Origin: Flavobacterium limicola
GTDB lineage: Bacteria > Bacteroidota > Bacteroidia > Flavobacteriales > Flavobacteriaceae
Length of the DNA: 64,000 bases
Reading direction: 5' to 3'
Assembly: GCF_003634755.1 (NCBI RefSeq)
Contig: NZ_RBXA01000002.1
Span: 496,001 to 560,000 of the forward strand
Below are positions 36,661 to 45,940 of the stretch, piece by piece; position 1 is the first letter of the stretch; every line of letters starts with the position of its first letter. The position numbers were made by a program, and so were the translations under genes. The notes beneath the pieces are model-generated. The model did no database searches, was not told the origin of the DNA, and worked only from the letters and a program-made list of their open reading frames with translations.

Positions 36661-37253
36661 GAATCATTTCAGGAAAATACAAAGGAAGACGCATTTTTCC
36701 ACCAAAAGGATTACCCGTTCGTCCCACCACCGATATGTCTAAAGAAGCATTATTCAATGTTTTGAACAACCATTTCAGTTTTGAAGGACTTAAAATATTA
36801 GATTTATTCGCAGGAACAGGAAATATCAGTTACGAATTTGCTTCTCGCGGAAGTACGCCAATCACTTCTGTTGATGGTGATTTTGGCTGTGTGAAATTCA
36901 TCAAGCAAGTTGCTGCCGAATATGATTTTAATATTGCCGCTACAAAAAGTGATGTTTTTACGTATTTAGAAAGATGTAAAACGTCCTACGATATTATTTT
37001 TGCAGATCCACCGTATGCTTTGGACCAAAAAACTTTTGAGAAAATTATCTTATTAGTTTTCGAAAAAGAATTGCTTAATGAAGATGGAATGATGGTAATC
37101 GAACATTCAAAATATACCAAACTGGATCACATGATACACTTTTCATTCCAGAAAAGTTACGGAGGTTCTATTTTTAGTTTCTTCGAAATTGGCTCTGATG
37201 ATAAAGAGGATTCTGAAAATGAATCAGAACAAAATGATGGTGAAGAAGAATAA
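36657..37253 (+). CDS. rsmD: 16S rRNA (guanine-N2)-methyltransferase RsmD
   Basis: 198 residues: MRIISGKYKGRRI at the N-terminus, RPTTDMSKEALFNVL, the SAM-binding ILDLFAGTGNISYE, and DPPY (117-120) for target-base binding. It methylates G966 of 16S rRNA. The acidic C-terminal tail (about 18 residues, mostly D, E, S, N) is an extra not seen in the E. coli protein. Confidence 0.94.
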   Translation: MRIISGKYKGRRIFPPKGLPVRPTTDMSKEALFNVLNNHFSFEGLKILDLFAGTGNISYEFASRGSTPITSVDGDFGCVKFIKQVAAEYDFNIAATKSDVFTYLERCKTSYDIIFADPPYALDQKTFEKIILLVFEKELLNEDGMMVIEHSKYTKLDHMIHFSFQKSYGGSIFSFFEIGSDDKEDSENESEQNDGEEE

Positions 37254-37269
37254 TCTTGATAGAATATAA

Positions 37270-37311
37270 AAACAGAAAAGCTCTTGTAATTACAAGAGCT
37301 TTTCTGTTTTT
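37270..37311. terminator. Bidirectional terminator after rsmD
   Basis: A perfect 42-base palindrome centred at 37290/37291 with arms containing AACAGAAAAGCTCTTGTAA and its complement, flanked by A and T runs. It serves rsmD and the convergent outer-membrane protein gene. Confidence 0.92.
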
Positions 37312-37329
37312 AGTAACCATTTAAAGGAA

Positions 37330-37944
37330 CTATTTACCAATTACCCAACCCAAAGTAAAGTTTAAAACCGGTACTAAATCACTGTCGTTTTTGTCAAAAT
37401 TATAACCAACACCTAAATTCAAATCAAGATTAAAATTCCCTTTGTATGTTCGTTGAAAACCCCAAACCGGTGCCACAGTAATCGATGCATTTTCGGATAA
37501 AAAGTTATCATTCGTAGAAATTGATCTGAAATTATAAATAGCGGACATAGCAACAAATCCTCCTGAATTATGGGAAGTAACTTTTCCCTTTTCAGCTCTT
37601 TTCTCTAAATTATAGTAATGACGAAACTGTTCATTAATATAAGGATAGAAGGTCCAGTTATTACCAAAACCATTTGATGTATATCCGTAACCTGAACTCA
37701 ATTCTGAGTAAAGCGTGTTTTTATTACTTAAACCATGCTCGTAAACAAATCCCGGAAGCAACACATTTATCTTAAATTGACTTTTTGCTACGGTTGGTTT
37801 TTCTTGTGCGTTTGAATGTGAAATTGTTATTAAAATAAAAACAGCTAAAATAGCTGCTTTACCGTTTTTAAATACTGATAATTGCAATGTATAATTATTA
37901 TTAGGTTGTCGATATATCATTCGATTTATATTGGAGGCAAACAT
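37330..37944 (-). CDS. Outer-membrane beta-barrel-like protein
   Basis: 204 residues. A hydrophobic segment AAILAVFILITISHSNAQ ends in a plausible signal-peptidase site; before it lies a longer than normal N-region, so the true start may be an internal ATG (37920). The mature part has alternating aromatic strands (SGYGYTSNGFG, APVWGFQRTY, LDLNLGVGYNFD, and a final VLNFTLGWVIGK) typical of small barrels. Function unknown. Confidence 0.75.
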   Translation of the reverse strand: MFASNINRMIYRQPNNNYTLQLSVFKNGKAAILAVFILITISHSNAQEKPTVAKSQFKINVLLPGFVYEHGLSNKNTLYSELSSGYGYTSNGFGNNWTFYPYINEQFRHYYNLEKRAEKGKVTSHNSGGFVAMSAIYNFRSISTNDNFLSENASITVAPVWGFQRTYKGNFNLDLNLGVGYNFDKNDSDLVPVLNFTLGWVIGK

Positions 37945-38003
37945 AATAATTAAATTCTAATTTGTCAGAATTTTATCTTTTATAATCATTACTTTTTTTA
38001 CAT

Positions 38004-38027
38004 AAAAAAGCAGGTCAATTGACCTGC
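38004..38027 (-). terminator. Terminator of the sua5 transcript
   Basis: A perfect GCAGGTCAATTGACCTGC palindrome (38010-38027) followed on the minus strand by a T-run. It lies about 150 bases after the sua5 stop; the stretch between shows no gene. Confidence 0.8.
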
Positions 38028-38178
38028 CCTTTATGTATCCTTAATTTTTCTTTAACAACCAATTAAATATAATTAAGAATAGCATGTGTATATCATTAAT
38101 AATCAGTAAGTATTTTAATTTTAGGTAAATATAAAAATTAATATTAATTCAGCAAATATTTTGCCAAAAATTTAAATT

Positions 38179-38799
38179 TTACAAAATATCTAAACTTCCT
38201 TTTCCTTCTCTAACTACAATTGGTTCGTCACCCGATAAATCAATAATAGTAGATCCTATATTATCACCGTAACCTCCATCAATAACCAAATCAACCAAGT
38301 TTTGCCATTTCTCAAAAATAAGTTCCGGATCAGTGGTGTATTCTATCACATCATCATCATCATGAATTGAGGTAGAAACAATAGGATTCCCAAGCAACTT
38401 TACAATTTCTAAAGCAATAGCATTATCAGGAACCCTGATTCCAACGGTTGTTTTCTTTTTGAATTCCTTAGGTAAGTTATTATTTCCCGGTAAAATAAAA
38501 GTATATGGTCCTGGTAGCGCTCTTTTTAAAATTTTAAAAGTAGCTGTGTCAATTTGTCTCACATAATCAGAGATATTACTTAAATCATGGCAAACGAAGG
38601 AAAAATTAGCTTTGTCGAGCTTCACTCCTTTTATCTTTGCAATTCGTTCCAACGCTTTCGTATTGGTAATATCACAACCCAAACCGTAAACGGTATCCGT
38701 TGGATATATCACCAAACCACCTTCTTTTAGAACCTTAACCACTTTAGCAATTGCAGCTTCATTGGGTTTGTCTTCGTATATTTTTATAAATTGAGCCAT
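38179..38799 (-). CDS. Threonylcarbamoyl-AMP synthase (Sua5/YrdC/YciO family)
   Basis: 206 residues with the YrdC-fold signature: GGLVIYPTDTVYGLGCDITN, KANFSFVCHDLSNIS, PGPYTFILPG, and TVGIRVPDN. YrdC/Sua5 enzymes make threonylcarbamoyl-AMP for the t6A modification of tRNA. The size fits the short YciO/YrdC form without the Sua5 C-terminal domain; a YciO paralogue with a different role cannot be excluded. Confidence 0.9.
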   Translation of the reverse strand: MAQFIKIYEDKPNEAAIAKVVKVLKEGGLVIYPTDTVYGLGCDITNTKALERIAKIKGVKLDKANFSFVCHDLSNISDYVRQIDTATFKILKRALPGPYTFILPGNNNLPKEFKKKTTVGIRVPDNAIALEIVKLLGNPIVSTSIHDDDDVIEYTTDPELIFEKWQNLVDLVIDGGYGDNIGSTIIDLSGDEPIVVREGKGSLDIL

Positions 38800-38883
38800 T
38801 TTACTTTAGTTTAAAGTTTAAAATGTTTAAGGCTTAAAGTTCTTTTAACTGACAAATTTAAACCTTAAACTTGATACAAATTT

Positions 38884-41220
38884 TTATCCTATAATATCCA
38901 GTTTAGCAAAACGCAACAGTAATTTTTTGATTCCGCCAACTTCAAATTTGATTTCGGCTTTTTTATCTGCTCCTACTCCTTCAAGGTTTAAAACTTCGCC
39001 TTTACCAAAACGTTCATGCATTACTATATTCCCGGCAACGAGTTTATTATCAAATAAATTAGCACTTCCTGAAGCAGCATTATTGCTGACAGGCTTCAAT
39101 TTACGAATATTTATCTCTGCTTTTGGTTCATTATCTGAACTATATTTGGTCGGAGGAATTCCATTCGCTGGTTTTGCCAGACGCAATTTGGACTTATCCA
39201 CATCTCCAAAAATATCACTGTCAATCATCGGTTTGTACCTGTAATTATTTTCAGGAGGTGTCATATATTCTAGATATTGACTGTCGATTTCCTCAATAAA
39301 ACGGGAAGGTTCACTGTCGGTCAATTTCCCCCAACGGTATCGTGATTGTGCATACGTCAAATACGCTTGGTGTTCTGCTCGGGTCAAAGCTACATAAAAC
39401 AAACGACGTTCTTCCTCGAGTTCACTTCTCGTACTCATACTCATGGCACTCGGAAACAAATCTTCTTCCATTCCTACCACAAAAACATGAGGAAACTCTA
39501 ATCCTTTTGCCAAGTGAATGGTCATCAACGCCACGCGATCTTCATCACTAGTGTCTTTATCCAAATCGGTTGCTAAAGCCACATCTTCCATAAATTCAGA
39601 TAAGGCACCACGAGCTCCATCTACTTCTTTTTGGCCATCGGTGAAATCTTTGATTCCGTTTAATAATTCCTCAATATTCTGAATTTTAGCCATTCCTTCC
39701 GGAGTAGCATCTTTTTTTAATTCCTGAATCAATCCTGTTTTTTTGGCAACATGATCAGCAAGATAGAACGCATCCTGGTTTTCATTTATAGCCTGGAAAC
39801 TTTGAATCATCGTAACAAAATCCAACAGTTTTTGTTTGGTTCCCGAATTCAGTTTCAAGTCGATTCGTTCTATGTTTTGCATGACTTCAAAAATCGAGCG
39901 CTTGTAGTGATTGGCTGCAATAGTCAGTTTTTCGATCGTTGTATTCCCAATTCCACGTGCTGGATAATTGATTACCCGAACCAAAGCTTCTTCATCTTTT
40001 GGATTGATAACCAATCGCAAATAGCACAAAACATCCTTCACTTCTTTTCTTTGGTAAAATGAAAGTCCGCCATAAATTCGGTACGGAATGTCTCTTTTCC
40101 TCAGCGCATCTTCCATCGCACGCGATTGTGCATTGGTACGGTACAAAATAGCAAAAGCGCCATTAGGCAACTGATTTTGCATTTTTTGTTCCCAAATGGT
40201 ACTGGCTACAAAACGGCCTTCTTCATTATCTGTTAAACTGCGATGTACTTTTATCTTTGGACCAAAATCATTTGCAGTCCAAACTATTTTGTCCAGTTTA
40301 ACTTTATTTTTATCAATAATCGTGTTTGCCGCTTCCACAATATTTTTTGTGGAGCGATAGTTTTGTTCCAATCTAAAGGTTTTCACGCCTTCATAATCTT
40401 TCTGGAAGTTCAAAATATTATTAATGTTAGCACCACGAAACGCATAAATACTTTGCGCATCATCACCTACCACACAGATATTTTGAAATTTATCAGATAA
40501 AGCCCGAACGATTAAATACTGAGAGTGATTCGTATCTTGGTACTCATCTACTAATATATAACGAAAACGGTTTTGATATTTGGCCAGAACTTCTGGAAAA
40601 CGAGTCAGTAATTCGTTGGTTTTTAATAATAAATCGTCAAAGTCCATAGCACCTGCTTTGAAACAGCGGTCCACATAATTTTGATAAATTTCACCCATTC
40701 GAGGCTTTTTAGACATCGCATCTGCTTCTTGAAGATCTGGATTATTGAAATACGCTTTTACGGTAATCAAACTATTCTTAAAATTTGAAATTCTTCCTAA
40801 AACCTGTTTGGGTTTGTACACATCGCGATCCAATTGCATTTCTTTGATAATCCCGGAAATGGCACGCAACGAATCCTGAGAATCATATATGGTAAAGTTG
40901 GAAGGATAACCAAGATGTTCCGCTTCCGAGCGTAAAATTCGAGCAAAAACCGAGTGGAATGTTCCCATCCAAAGATTTTTTGCTTCACCCGCACCCACGA
41001 TGTCAGAGATACGCTTTTTCATTTCTCGGGCCGCCTTGTTGGTAAATGTAAGCGATAAGATACTGAACGCATCGATACCCTGACTCATCAAATAAGCAAT
41101 TCTAATAGTCAACACCCGCGTTTTACCGGAACCTGCACCCGCAATAATTATCATGGGTCCGTCTTTTTGGAGAACGGGTTCGCGTTGGGCTTCATTAAGT
41201 TGATCGATATATTTGTGCAT
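38884..41220 (-). CDS. UvrD/PcrA-type DNA helicase
   Basis: 778 residues from ATG 41220 (the longer frame has no support). SF1A motifs: IIIAGAGSGKTRVL near 24-37, FTNKAAREMKKRI, LVDEYQDTNHSQY, LEQNYRSTKNI, MTIHLAKGLEFPHVFVVGMEE, and YVALTRAEHQAYLTYA. The C-terminal KPANGIPPTKY...VLNLEGVGADKKAEIKF tail fits PcrA/UvrD of Bacteroidota. A -7 match (TATTTTTG on the minus strand, 41251-41244) lies just upstream of the ATG, consistent with the chosen start. Confidence 0.95.
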   Translation of the reverse strand: MHKYIDQLNEAQREPVLQKDGPMIIIAGAGSGKTRVLTIRIAYLMSQGIDAFSILSLTFTNKAAREMKKRISDIVGAGEAKNLWMGTFHSVFARILRSEAEHLGYPSNFTIYDSQDSLRAISGIIKEMQLDRDVYKPKQVLGRISNFKNSLITVKAYFNNPDLQEADAMSKKPRMGEIYQNYVDRCFKAGAMDFDDLLLKTNELLTRFPEVLAKYQNRFRYILVDEYQDTNHSQYLIVRALSDKFQNICVVGDDAQSIYAFRGANINNILNFQKDYEGVKTFRLEQNYRSTKNIVEAANTIIDKNKVKLDKIVWTANDFGPKIKVHRSLTDNEEGRFVASTIWEQKMQNQLPNGAFAILYRTNAQSRAMEDALRKRDIPYRIYGGLSFYQRKEVKDVLCYLRLVINPKDEEALVRVINYPARGIGNTTIEKLTIAANHYKRSIFEVMQNIERIDLKLNSGTKQKLLDFVTMIQSFQAINENQDAFYLADHVAKKTGLIQELKKDATPEGMAKIQNIEELLNGIKDFTDGQKEVDGARGALSEFMEDVALATDLDKDTSDEDRVALMTIHLAKGLEFPHVFVVGMEEDLFPSAMSMSTRSELEEERRLFYVALTRAEHQAYLTYAQSRYRWGKLTDSEPSRFIEEIDSQYLEYMTPPENNYRYKPMIDSDIFGDVDKSKLRLAKPANGIPPTKYSSDNEPKAEINIRKLKPVSNNAASGSANLFDNKLVAGNIVMHERFGKGEVLNLEGVGADKKAEIKFEVGGIKKLLLRFAKLDIIG

Positions 41221-41559
41221 GGAAATTTTTATAGGATTGTATGCAAAAATAAGCATTAAAGATGGAAAAGCGTAATTTTAAATGAAGCTAAAAAACCATT
41301 CTTTATTTGTTGAACCAGATAAGAAATAGCAGTAAGTTTATGCCCTTTTTTAGAAATATATTTTATAATACACAGAATTTAATTCTAAACATATAAGTCA
41401 TATAAATTAAAGAAACTTATTTTTCAAATAATTGATATTAGTGCTAATATAAGCTAAATCGCTCTTTGTGAAGTTATGTTTTGCCTAAATGGAATAGTGA
41501 TTTTAATTGCTTTAATTTAAACTAAAAACTTATCTGACTTATATGTTTGACAACTGTAC
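41221..41559. other. Intergenic region between uvrD and the TauE-like gene
   Basis: No gene is seen; plus-strand frames running into 41923 are shadows of the TauE-like gene. The stretch holds the uvrD -7 element (41244-41251) and a 162-base element bounded by inverted repeats, listed separately. Confidence 0.6.
41387..41548. repeat. Intergenic element bounded by 19-base inverted repeats
   Basis: Left arm AAACATATAAGTCATATAA (41387-41405) and right arm TTATCTGACTTATATGTTT (41530-41548) are inverted copies with one mismatch in 19. The right end lies 11 bases from the stop of the TauE-like gene. The same arm sequence recurs at 53481-53625, more loosely at 34192-34256, and as a single copy at 42979. 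Confidence 0.75.
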
Positions 41560-42327
41560 TCATTTAAAAAACACATCATACGCAAAACGGATTAAAGTCC
41601 CCACAACCACAACCAAAAAGAAAATCCGAATGAAGCTGTTTCCTTTGTTAATGGCTAGTTTTGCACCTATCCAACCACCCAAAGCATTACTGGCAGCCAT
41701 TGGCAATGCTATTGCCCAAATGATTTTTCCTTTTAAAATGAACAAACAAATAGAACCAAAGTTTGTCGCCAGATTCACCATTTTAGCATTTGCAGAAGCG
41801 TGCAAAAAATCGAAACCCATAATAGCAATAAAAGCCACTACCAAAAAACTTCCGGTTCCCGGTCCGATAAATCCATCGTACAACCCAACTATAAAACTGA
41901 TTCCAATAGCATTCCAAATTTGAGTTCTTGGGGAATGATTTTTTTCAATGTGTTGTCCAAAATTTTTCTTGGCGTACGTATAAATCACTAAAAAAGAAAG
42001 AACAACCAGTAATAACGGTTTCATGAAATCATTACTCACATACGTCAATAAAGTAGAACCCAAAAATGCCGAAGGAAAGGCCAAAAGCATCATAATTGAC
42101 AATAGTTTCCAGTTCATATCTACCTTTTTCAGATATTGATATGCTGCAAAGGAAGTACCACTAAAAGCAGGAACTTTTAAGGTTCCAATTACGGTTGAAA
42201 CAGGAAGATTGGGTAACAAAATCAATCCCATAGGTGTTTGAATCAATCCGCCACCACCCACAATTGCGTCAATAAATCCTGCAGCAAAGGCCGCTAAACA
42301 AAGTAAAACCAGAACATAAGTCTCCAT
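41560..42327 (-). CDS. TauE/SafE-type membrane permease
   Basis: 255 residues from ATG 42327 with about eight membrane helices and the family's two related halves: AGFIDAIVGGGGLIQTP near the N-terminus and LYDGFIGPGTGSFLVVAF in the second half. Members export or import sulfite, sulfoacetate or other organic anions; the substrate is unknown. A repeat element lies directly behind its stop. Confidence 0.88.
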   Translation of the reverse strand: METYVLVLLCLAAFAAGFIDAIVGGGGLIQTPMGLILLPNLPVSTVIGTLKVPAFSGTSFAAYQYLKKVDMNWKLLSIMMLLAFPSAFLGSTLLTYVSNDFMKPLLLVVLSFLVIYTYAKKNFGQHIEKNHSPRTQIWNAIGISFIVGLYDGFIGPGTGSFLVVAFIAIMGFDFLHASANAKMVNLATNFGSICLFILKGKIIWAIALPMAASNALGGWIGAKLAINKGNSFIRIFFLVVVVGTLIRFAYDVFFK

Positions 42328-42406
42328 TATGATATTCAATTTTAAGTAATGCTGTTACGAGGAGCAAAAATACTATTCGGTTTCATTTATTGCTATTAAA
42401 TAGAAA

Positions 42407-42436
42407 TTGATTTGTACTCAAAAAAGTATATTTTTG
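42407..42436 (+). promoter_or_regulatory. Promoter of the gene at 42459
   Basis: TTG at 42407-42409, a 19-base spacer and TATTTTTG at 42429-42436, 22 bases before the ATG. Confidence 0.65.
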
Positions 42437-42458
42437 CTTTTTAAATTTTCATATCAAA

Positions 42459-42980
42459 ATGGATTCAGCAAAAATCATAGAAATTCTGGCTTATACTATA
42501 CCTTCATTAATTACCGGAGGAGTAGCTTATTATTTGTTCAATTCTTATTTTAAAGACCAACAAAATACCAGACGCTGGTTGTTGCAAAAAGAAGCTCAAA
42601 AAGACGCTTTACCACTGCGTTTACAGGCCTACGAACGAATGGTTTTATTTATGGAACGTATCAATCCCACTAAATTATTGATTCGGATTGCTCCTATTTC
42701 TAATGATAAAAACGATTACGAAAATTTGATAATTGCACAAATCGAACAGGAATTTGAGCATAATTTAACGCAGCAAATATATATGTCAGACGAATGCTGG
42801 ACAATCATTGTCACGGCAAAAAACAGTACTATTCAAATGATTCGAAAAGCGAATATGAGTGATCGTGTTGACAATGCCGATAAATTGCGTGAGGTACTTT
42901 TAAGTGATTTAATGGAAAAGCAATCTCCTAGCAATGCGGCTTTAGCTTACATCAAAAATGAAGTGAGCCAAATGTGGTAA
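42459..42980 (+). CDS. Membrane-anchored protein of unknown function
   Basis: 173 residues: one N-terminal membrane helix (ILAYTIPSLITGGVAYYLFNSYF), then a helical soluble part beginning QQNTRRWLLQKEAQKDALPLRLQAYERMVLFMERI and a C-terminal stretch with few features. The topology would place the soluble part in the cytoplasm or periplasm next to the inner membrane. I do not recognise the family with certainty. It has its own full promoter and a hairpin terminator directly at the stop codon. Confidence 0.75.
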   Translation: MDSAKIIEILAYTIPSLITGGVAYYLFNSYFKDQQNTRRWLLQKEAQKDALPLRLQAYERMVLFMERINPTKLLIRIAPISNDKNDYENLIIAQIEQEFEHNLTQQIYMSDECWTIIVTAKNSTIQMIRKANMSDRVDNADKLREVLLSDLMEKQSPSNAALAYIKNEVSQMW

Positions 42981-42984
42981 ACAT

Positions 42985-43020
42985 ATAAGTTTGTTAAATC
43001 CCTTTTGATTCAAAACTTAT
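42985..43020. terminator. Hairpin terminator shared by convergent genes
   Basis: ATAAGTTTG (42985-42993) pairs with CAAAACTTAT (43011-43020), with an inner AATC/GATT stem and a CCTTTT loop. It begins with AAACATATAAG overlapping the stop codon at 42978-42980, linking it to the CATATAAG element family. Confidence 0.65.
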
Positions 43021-45080
43021 TCTTTCAATAATCGGTTCAATTGAAATTGTTCAGCTTCATTTAAATCCGGGACAATTTTTTCGAAAGAAACTCTCATTTC
43101 CGGATTTTTAAGTAGTTTTCTAATATTATCTCTACCAAATTTAGTGAATTGCCACATGTGATGCGTGGTAGCATTTACAAGGTTTTTCAAAACAATATCA
43201 TTTATTATTTTGAAAGCAAGCAATTTCTCCAAAGCATTTTGCCTAGTATTCGCTTCATAATCAATTGATGAATATTGCATTAATTCGGTTTCCAAAGCTT
43301 GTTTATCAACCGTATAATTTGGTGTTGAAAGTGCTAAAGACAGCCACAAAGTCCTCAAATTGTAATCATTGAAACCCATCCAATATTTTGATTTTTCAAG
43401 GTATTGAATGCGCTGCTCTGGAAAATTGTTCCATAAATTATAGAGCACCAGTTCTTGTGTTTGATAAGATTTGTCCTCAAATAAAGTTTCATATTGCGTT
43501 CTGAAACTCTCCGGAATTTCATTCAATGCTGCAGCAACTGTTTGACGTAATTGCACATTTTTAGTTGCTAAAGCTAAAATAAAAAGACTCTTTTTATCCT
43601 CCCATTTTTCATTTTTCAATTGATTTAGGATCGCTTCTTTTACAGAAAAATAAACGTCAGATAGCATTGTTTTTTCCAGAAAATCTCTTTTCTCTGATAA
43701 CGGTTTATTTTTCAATTTATCAACTTCAAACAGCGTCTGAATTGCTTTATTTTTTAGCAATAAACCATTGGCTTGTTGCGTATTGAAAACCGTAGTTTCA
43801 AGCCATACTTTACTAAAATTATCCAAATCATAATCTGATACTTTTTTGATTTCATCAAAGAAATCTGCTGTATTCACATTCTGAAATGCCTGTTTTTTCA
43901 AATAGTTTTTTACCGCTTTTTTAAACGCCTTATCTCCTATTTCTTCATGTAAAACAAAAAGTGCCCAAGCGCCTTTTTGATAAAAAGTCAACGAACTGGC
44001 TTTGGCATTTAAAACTGGAATCGTATCCGTTCGGGAAGCGAATTTTAATTGAGATGCAGACTCATATAATTTGGAATAAAAATAATCTTCTCCATAAATT
44101 TCCTTTTCTGCTAGCAACGCATAATAGGTCGCGAAACCTTCCTGCAACCAATGGTGTTTTCCGCTTTCGGCAGTGACTAAATTCCCAAACCATTGATGCG
44201 CTAATTCATGTGCATTTACATTAGTGTAACTTCTGTCCTCAAAACCGGTAGAATCGACTACATAACGCGTGTTGAAAAGTGTTGCTGATGTATTTTCCAT
44301 TCCGGCGTACAAGAAATCCCTAACTGGCGCTTGTTTGTATATTTCCCAAGGAAACTTTACTCCTATTTCCTTTTCTAAAAAATCAAACATCCGTTTTGAA
44401 TCTCTATAGGTTGGTTCAAATTTGCCACCGTCTTTTGGTTCCAAATACATTTCTAAAGGAATTCCGGACTTAGATTTTTGACTGTTTTTTTCAAATTTTC
44501 CGATGGCAAGCATCAATAAATAGGAACTCATTGGCTTTTGCATTTGGTATTGCCAAACCGAAAGTCCATCAAGTCCTGATTTAAATTTCAAAATTCCATT
44601 TGAAATTACCTGATAGTTTTTATTATATACAACATTCAAATTGAATACCACTTTTTCATTCACATCATCAAAACTCGGAAACCAATGACTGGTATATTTT
44701 CCTTGTCCCTGCGTCCAAATTTGTAAATTATCATTTGCTGCTGAGCCAACGAAATACATTGTTTGTTTTGGCTTAGCCAAATACTGAAAAGTCAGGTTGT
44801 TTTTTCCTTTTTTGAACGGAAAAATAATTTGTAATTGTTTTTGCGTATTGAGAAATTTAATGGATTTCCCGTTCAATTTCAAATCTGAAAACTCCATATT
44901 CTGTGTATCAATTTTAATCGTGTCAATGGATTTCAAAATCTCAAAAACATAATCAACATCTCCAGAAACTGTTTTTTCACTTGGATTTACTACAATTTTT
45001 CCCAAAACCGATTTAAAATCAACAAATTGGGTTTGTTGGGCAAATGTGAACGTCGAAATAAAAAAGAAAAGGTATTTCAT
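43017..45080 (-). CDS. M1-family metallo-aminopeptidase, secreted
   Basis: 687 residues from ATG 45080, which places a signal peptide (MKYLFFFISTFTFAQQ) at the N-terminus. The M1 motifs are intact: exopeptidase GMENTS, zinc site HELAHQWFGN (His291, Glu292, His295) and the third ligand in WLQEGFATYY (Glu314). It removes N-terminal residues from peptides, probably in the periplasm or at the cell surface. The longer frame from 45110 would spoil the signal peptide. A -7 match TAACTTTG (minus strand, 45115-45108) is seen upstream. Confidence 0.93.
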   Translation of the reverse strand: MKYLFFFISTFTFAQQTQFVDFKSVLGKIVVNPSEKTVSGDVDYVFEILKSIDTIKIDTQNMEFSDLKLNGKSIKFLNTQKQLQIIFPFKKGKNNLTFQYLAKPKQTMYFVGSAANDNLQIWTQGQGKYTSHWFPSFDDVNEKVVFNLNVVYNKNYQVISNGILKFKSGLDGLSVWQYQMQKPMSSYLLMLAIGKFEKNSQKSKSGIPLEMYLEPKDGGKFEPTYRDSKRMFDFLEKEIGVKFPWEIYKQAPVRDFLYAGMENTSATLFNTRYVVDSTGFEDRSYTNVNAHELAHQWFGNLVTAESGKHHWLQEGFATYYALLAEKEIYGEDYFYSKLYESASQLKFASRTDTIPVLNAKASSLTFYQKGAWALFVLHEEIGDKAFKKAVKNYLKKQAFQNVNTADFFDEIKKVSDYDLDNFSKVWLETTVFNTQQANGLLLKNKAIQTLFEVDKLKNKPLSEKRDFLEKTMLSDVYFSVKEAILNQLKNEKWEDKKSLFILALATKNVQLRQTVAAALNEIPESFRTQYETLFEDKSYQTQELVLYNLWNNFPEQRIQYLEKSKYWMGFNDYNLRTLWLSLALSTPNYTVDKQALETELMQYSSIDYEANTRQNALEKLLAFKIINDIVLKNLVNATTHHMWQFTKFGRDNIRKLLKNPEMRVSFEKIVPDLNEAEQFQLNRLLKE

Positions 45081-45182
45081 TATTAGGGTATTTAATGCAG
45101 CGATTTCCAAAGTTACAAAGGTTTTCCAAACTAATCCGACTAATTTTGTAAGTTTACCTCCAGAAATTACAAGAAAATTACA

Positions 45183-45920
45183 TTGAAAAAGAAAGCGTTA
45201 TTTAACTGGAGCAGCGGCAAAGATTCTGCGCTTGCCTTATATAAAACATTACAAAATTCTGAATTCGAAATTAACTGTTTATTAACCAGTGTAAACCAAC
45301 AACATCAGCGTATTTCTATGCATGGTGTAAGAGTTGAATTATTGCAACAACAAGCCGAAAGCATTGGATTACCACTTGAAATCATGCAAATTCCTGAAAT
45401 GCCAACCATGGAAGCCTATGAAAACGTTATGCGAGAAACATTGGCCAAACTAAAAAACAAAGGTGTAACCCATTCTATTTTTGGTGATATTTTTCTGGAA
45501 GATTTACGTAAATACCGTGAAGATAAATTAGCCGAAATGGGTTTTGAAGGGATTTTTCCGCTTTGGAAAATCCCAACTCACGAAATCATTCAAGAATTCC
45601 TAGCTTTAGGTTTTAAAACGATTGTGGTTTGTGTCAACGAACGATTCTTGGATAAAAGCTTTGTAGGTCGTGTGATTGACCAAAATTTCATCAATGATTT
45701 ACCTGAAAATGTAGATGTTTGTGGCGAGAACGGTGAATTTCATACCTTCACTTTTGACGGTCCCATTTTTTCAAAACCAATTGCTTTTGAAATCGGCGAA
45801 ATCGTGTACCGAAAATATGAAAAACCAGAAAAAGAAGATTCATCAGATACCGCCTGCGATACAAGTTCTTCAGATGCCTTTGATTTCGGATTTTGGTATT
45901 GTGATTTGGTATCGAAATAG
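45183..45920 (+). CDS. Dph6-like ATP-pyrophosphatase
   Basis: 245 residues with the PP-loop SSGKDS at 10-15 and the Dph6 family segments SMHGVRVELL, EAYENVMRETLAKL, SIFGDIFLEDLRKYRE, and CGENGEFHTFTFDGP. In eukaryotes Dph6 amidates diphthine on EF2; bacteria have no diphthamide, so the bacterial reaction is unknown. The start is the TTG at 45183, because the next in-frame ATG would remove the catalytic PP-loop. A near -7 element (TAAGTTTA, 45149-45156) lies upstream. Confidence 0.87.
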   Translation: MKKKALFNWSSGKDSALALYKTLQNSEFEINCLLTSVNQQHQRISMHGVRVELLQQQAESIGLPLEIMQIPEMPTMEAYENVMRETLAKLKNKGVTHSIFGDIFLEDLRKYREDKLAEMGFEGIFPLWKIPTHEIIQEFLALGFKTIVVCVNERFLDKSFVGRVIDQNFINDLPENVDVCGENGEFHTFTFDGPIFSKPIAFEIGEIVYRKYEKPEKEDSSDTACDTSSSDAFDFGFWYCDLVSK

Positions 45921-45940
45921 TTTCTCTAAAAAGAAAAAAC

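Noticed and set aside
41543..41991. Plus-strand ORFs opposite the TauE-like gene
   Set aside because: They are shadows; the minus-strand frame has clear membrane-permease motifs.
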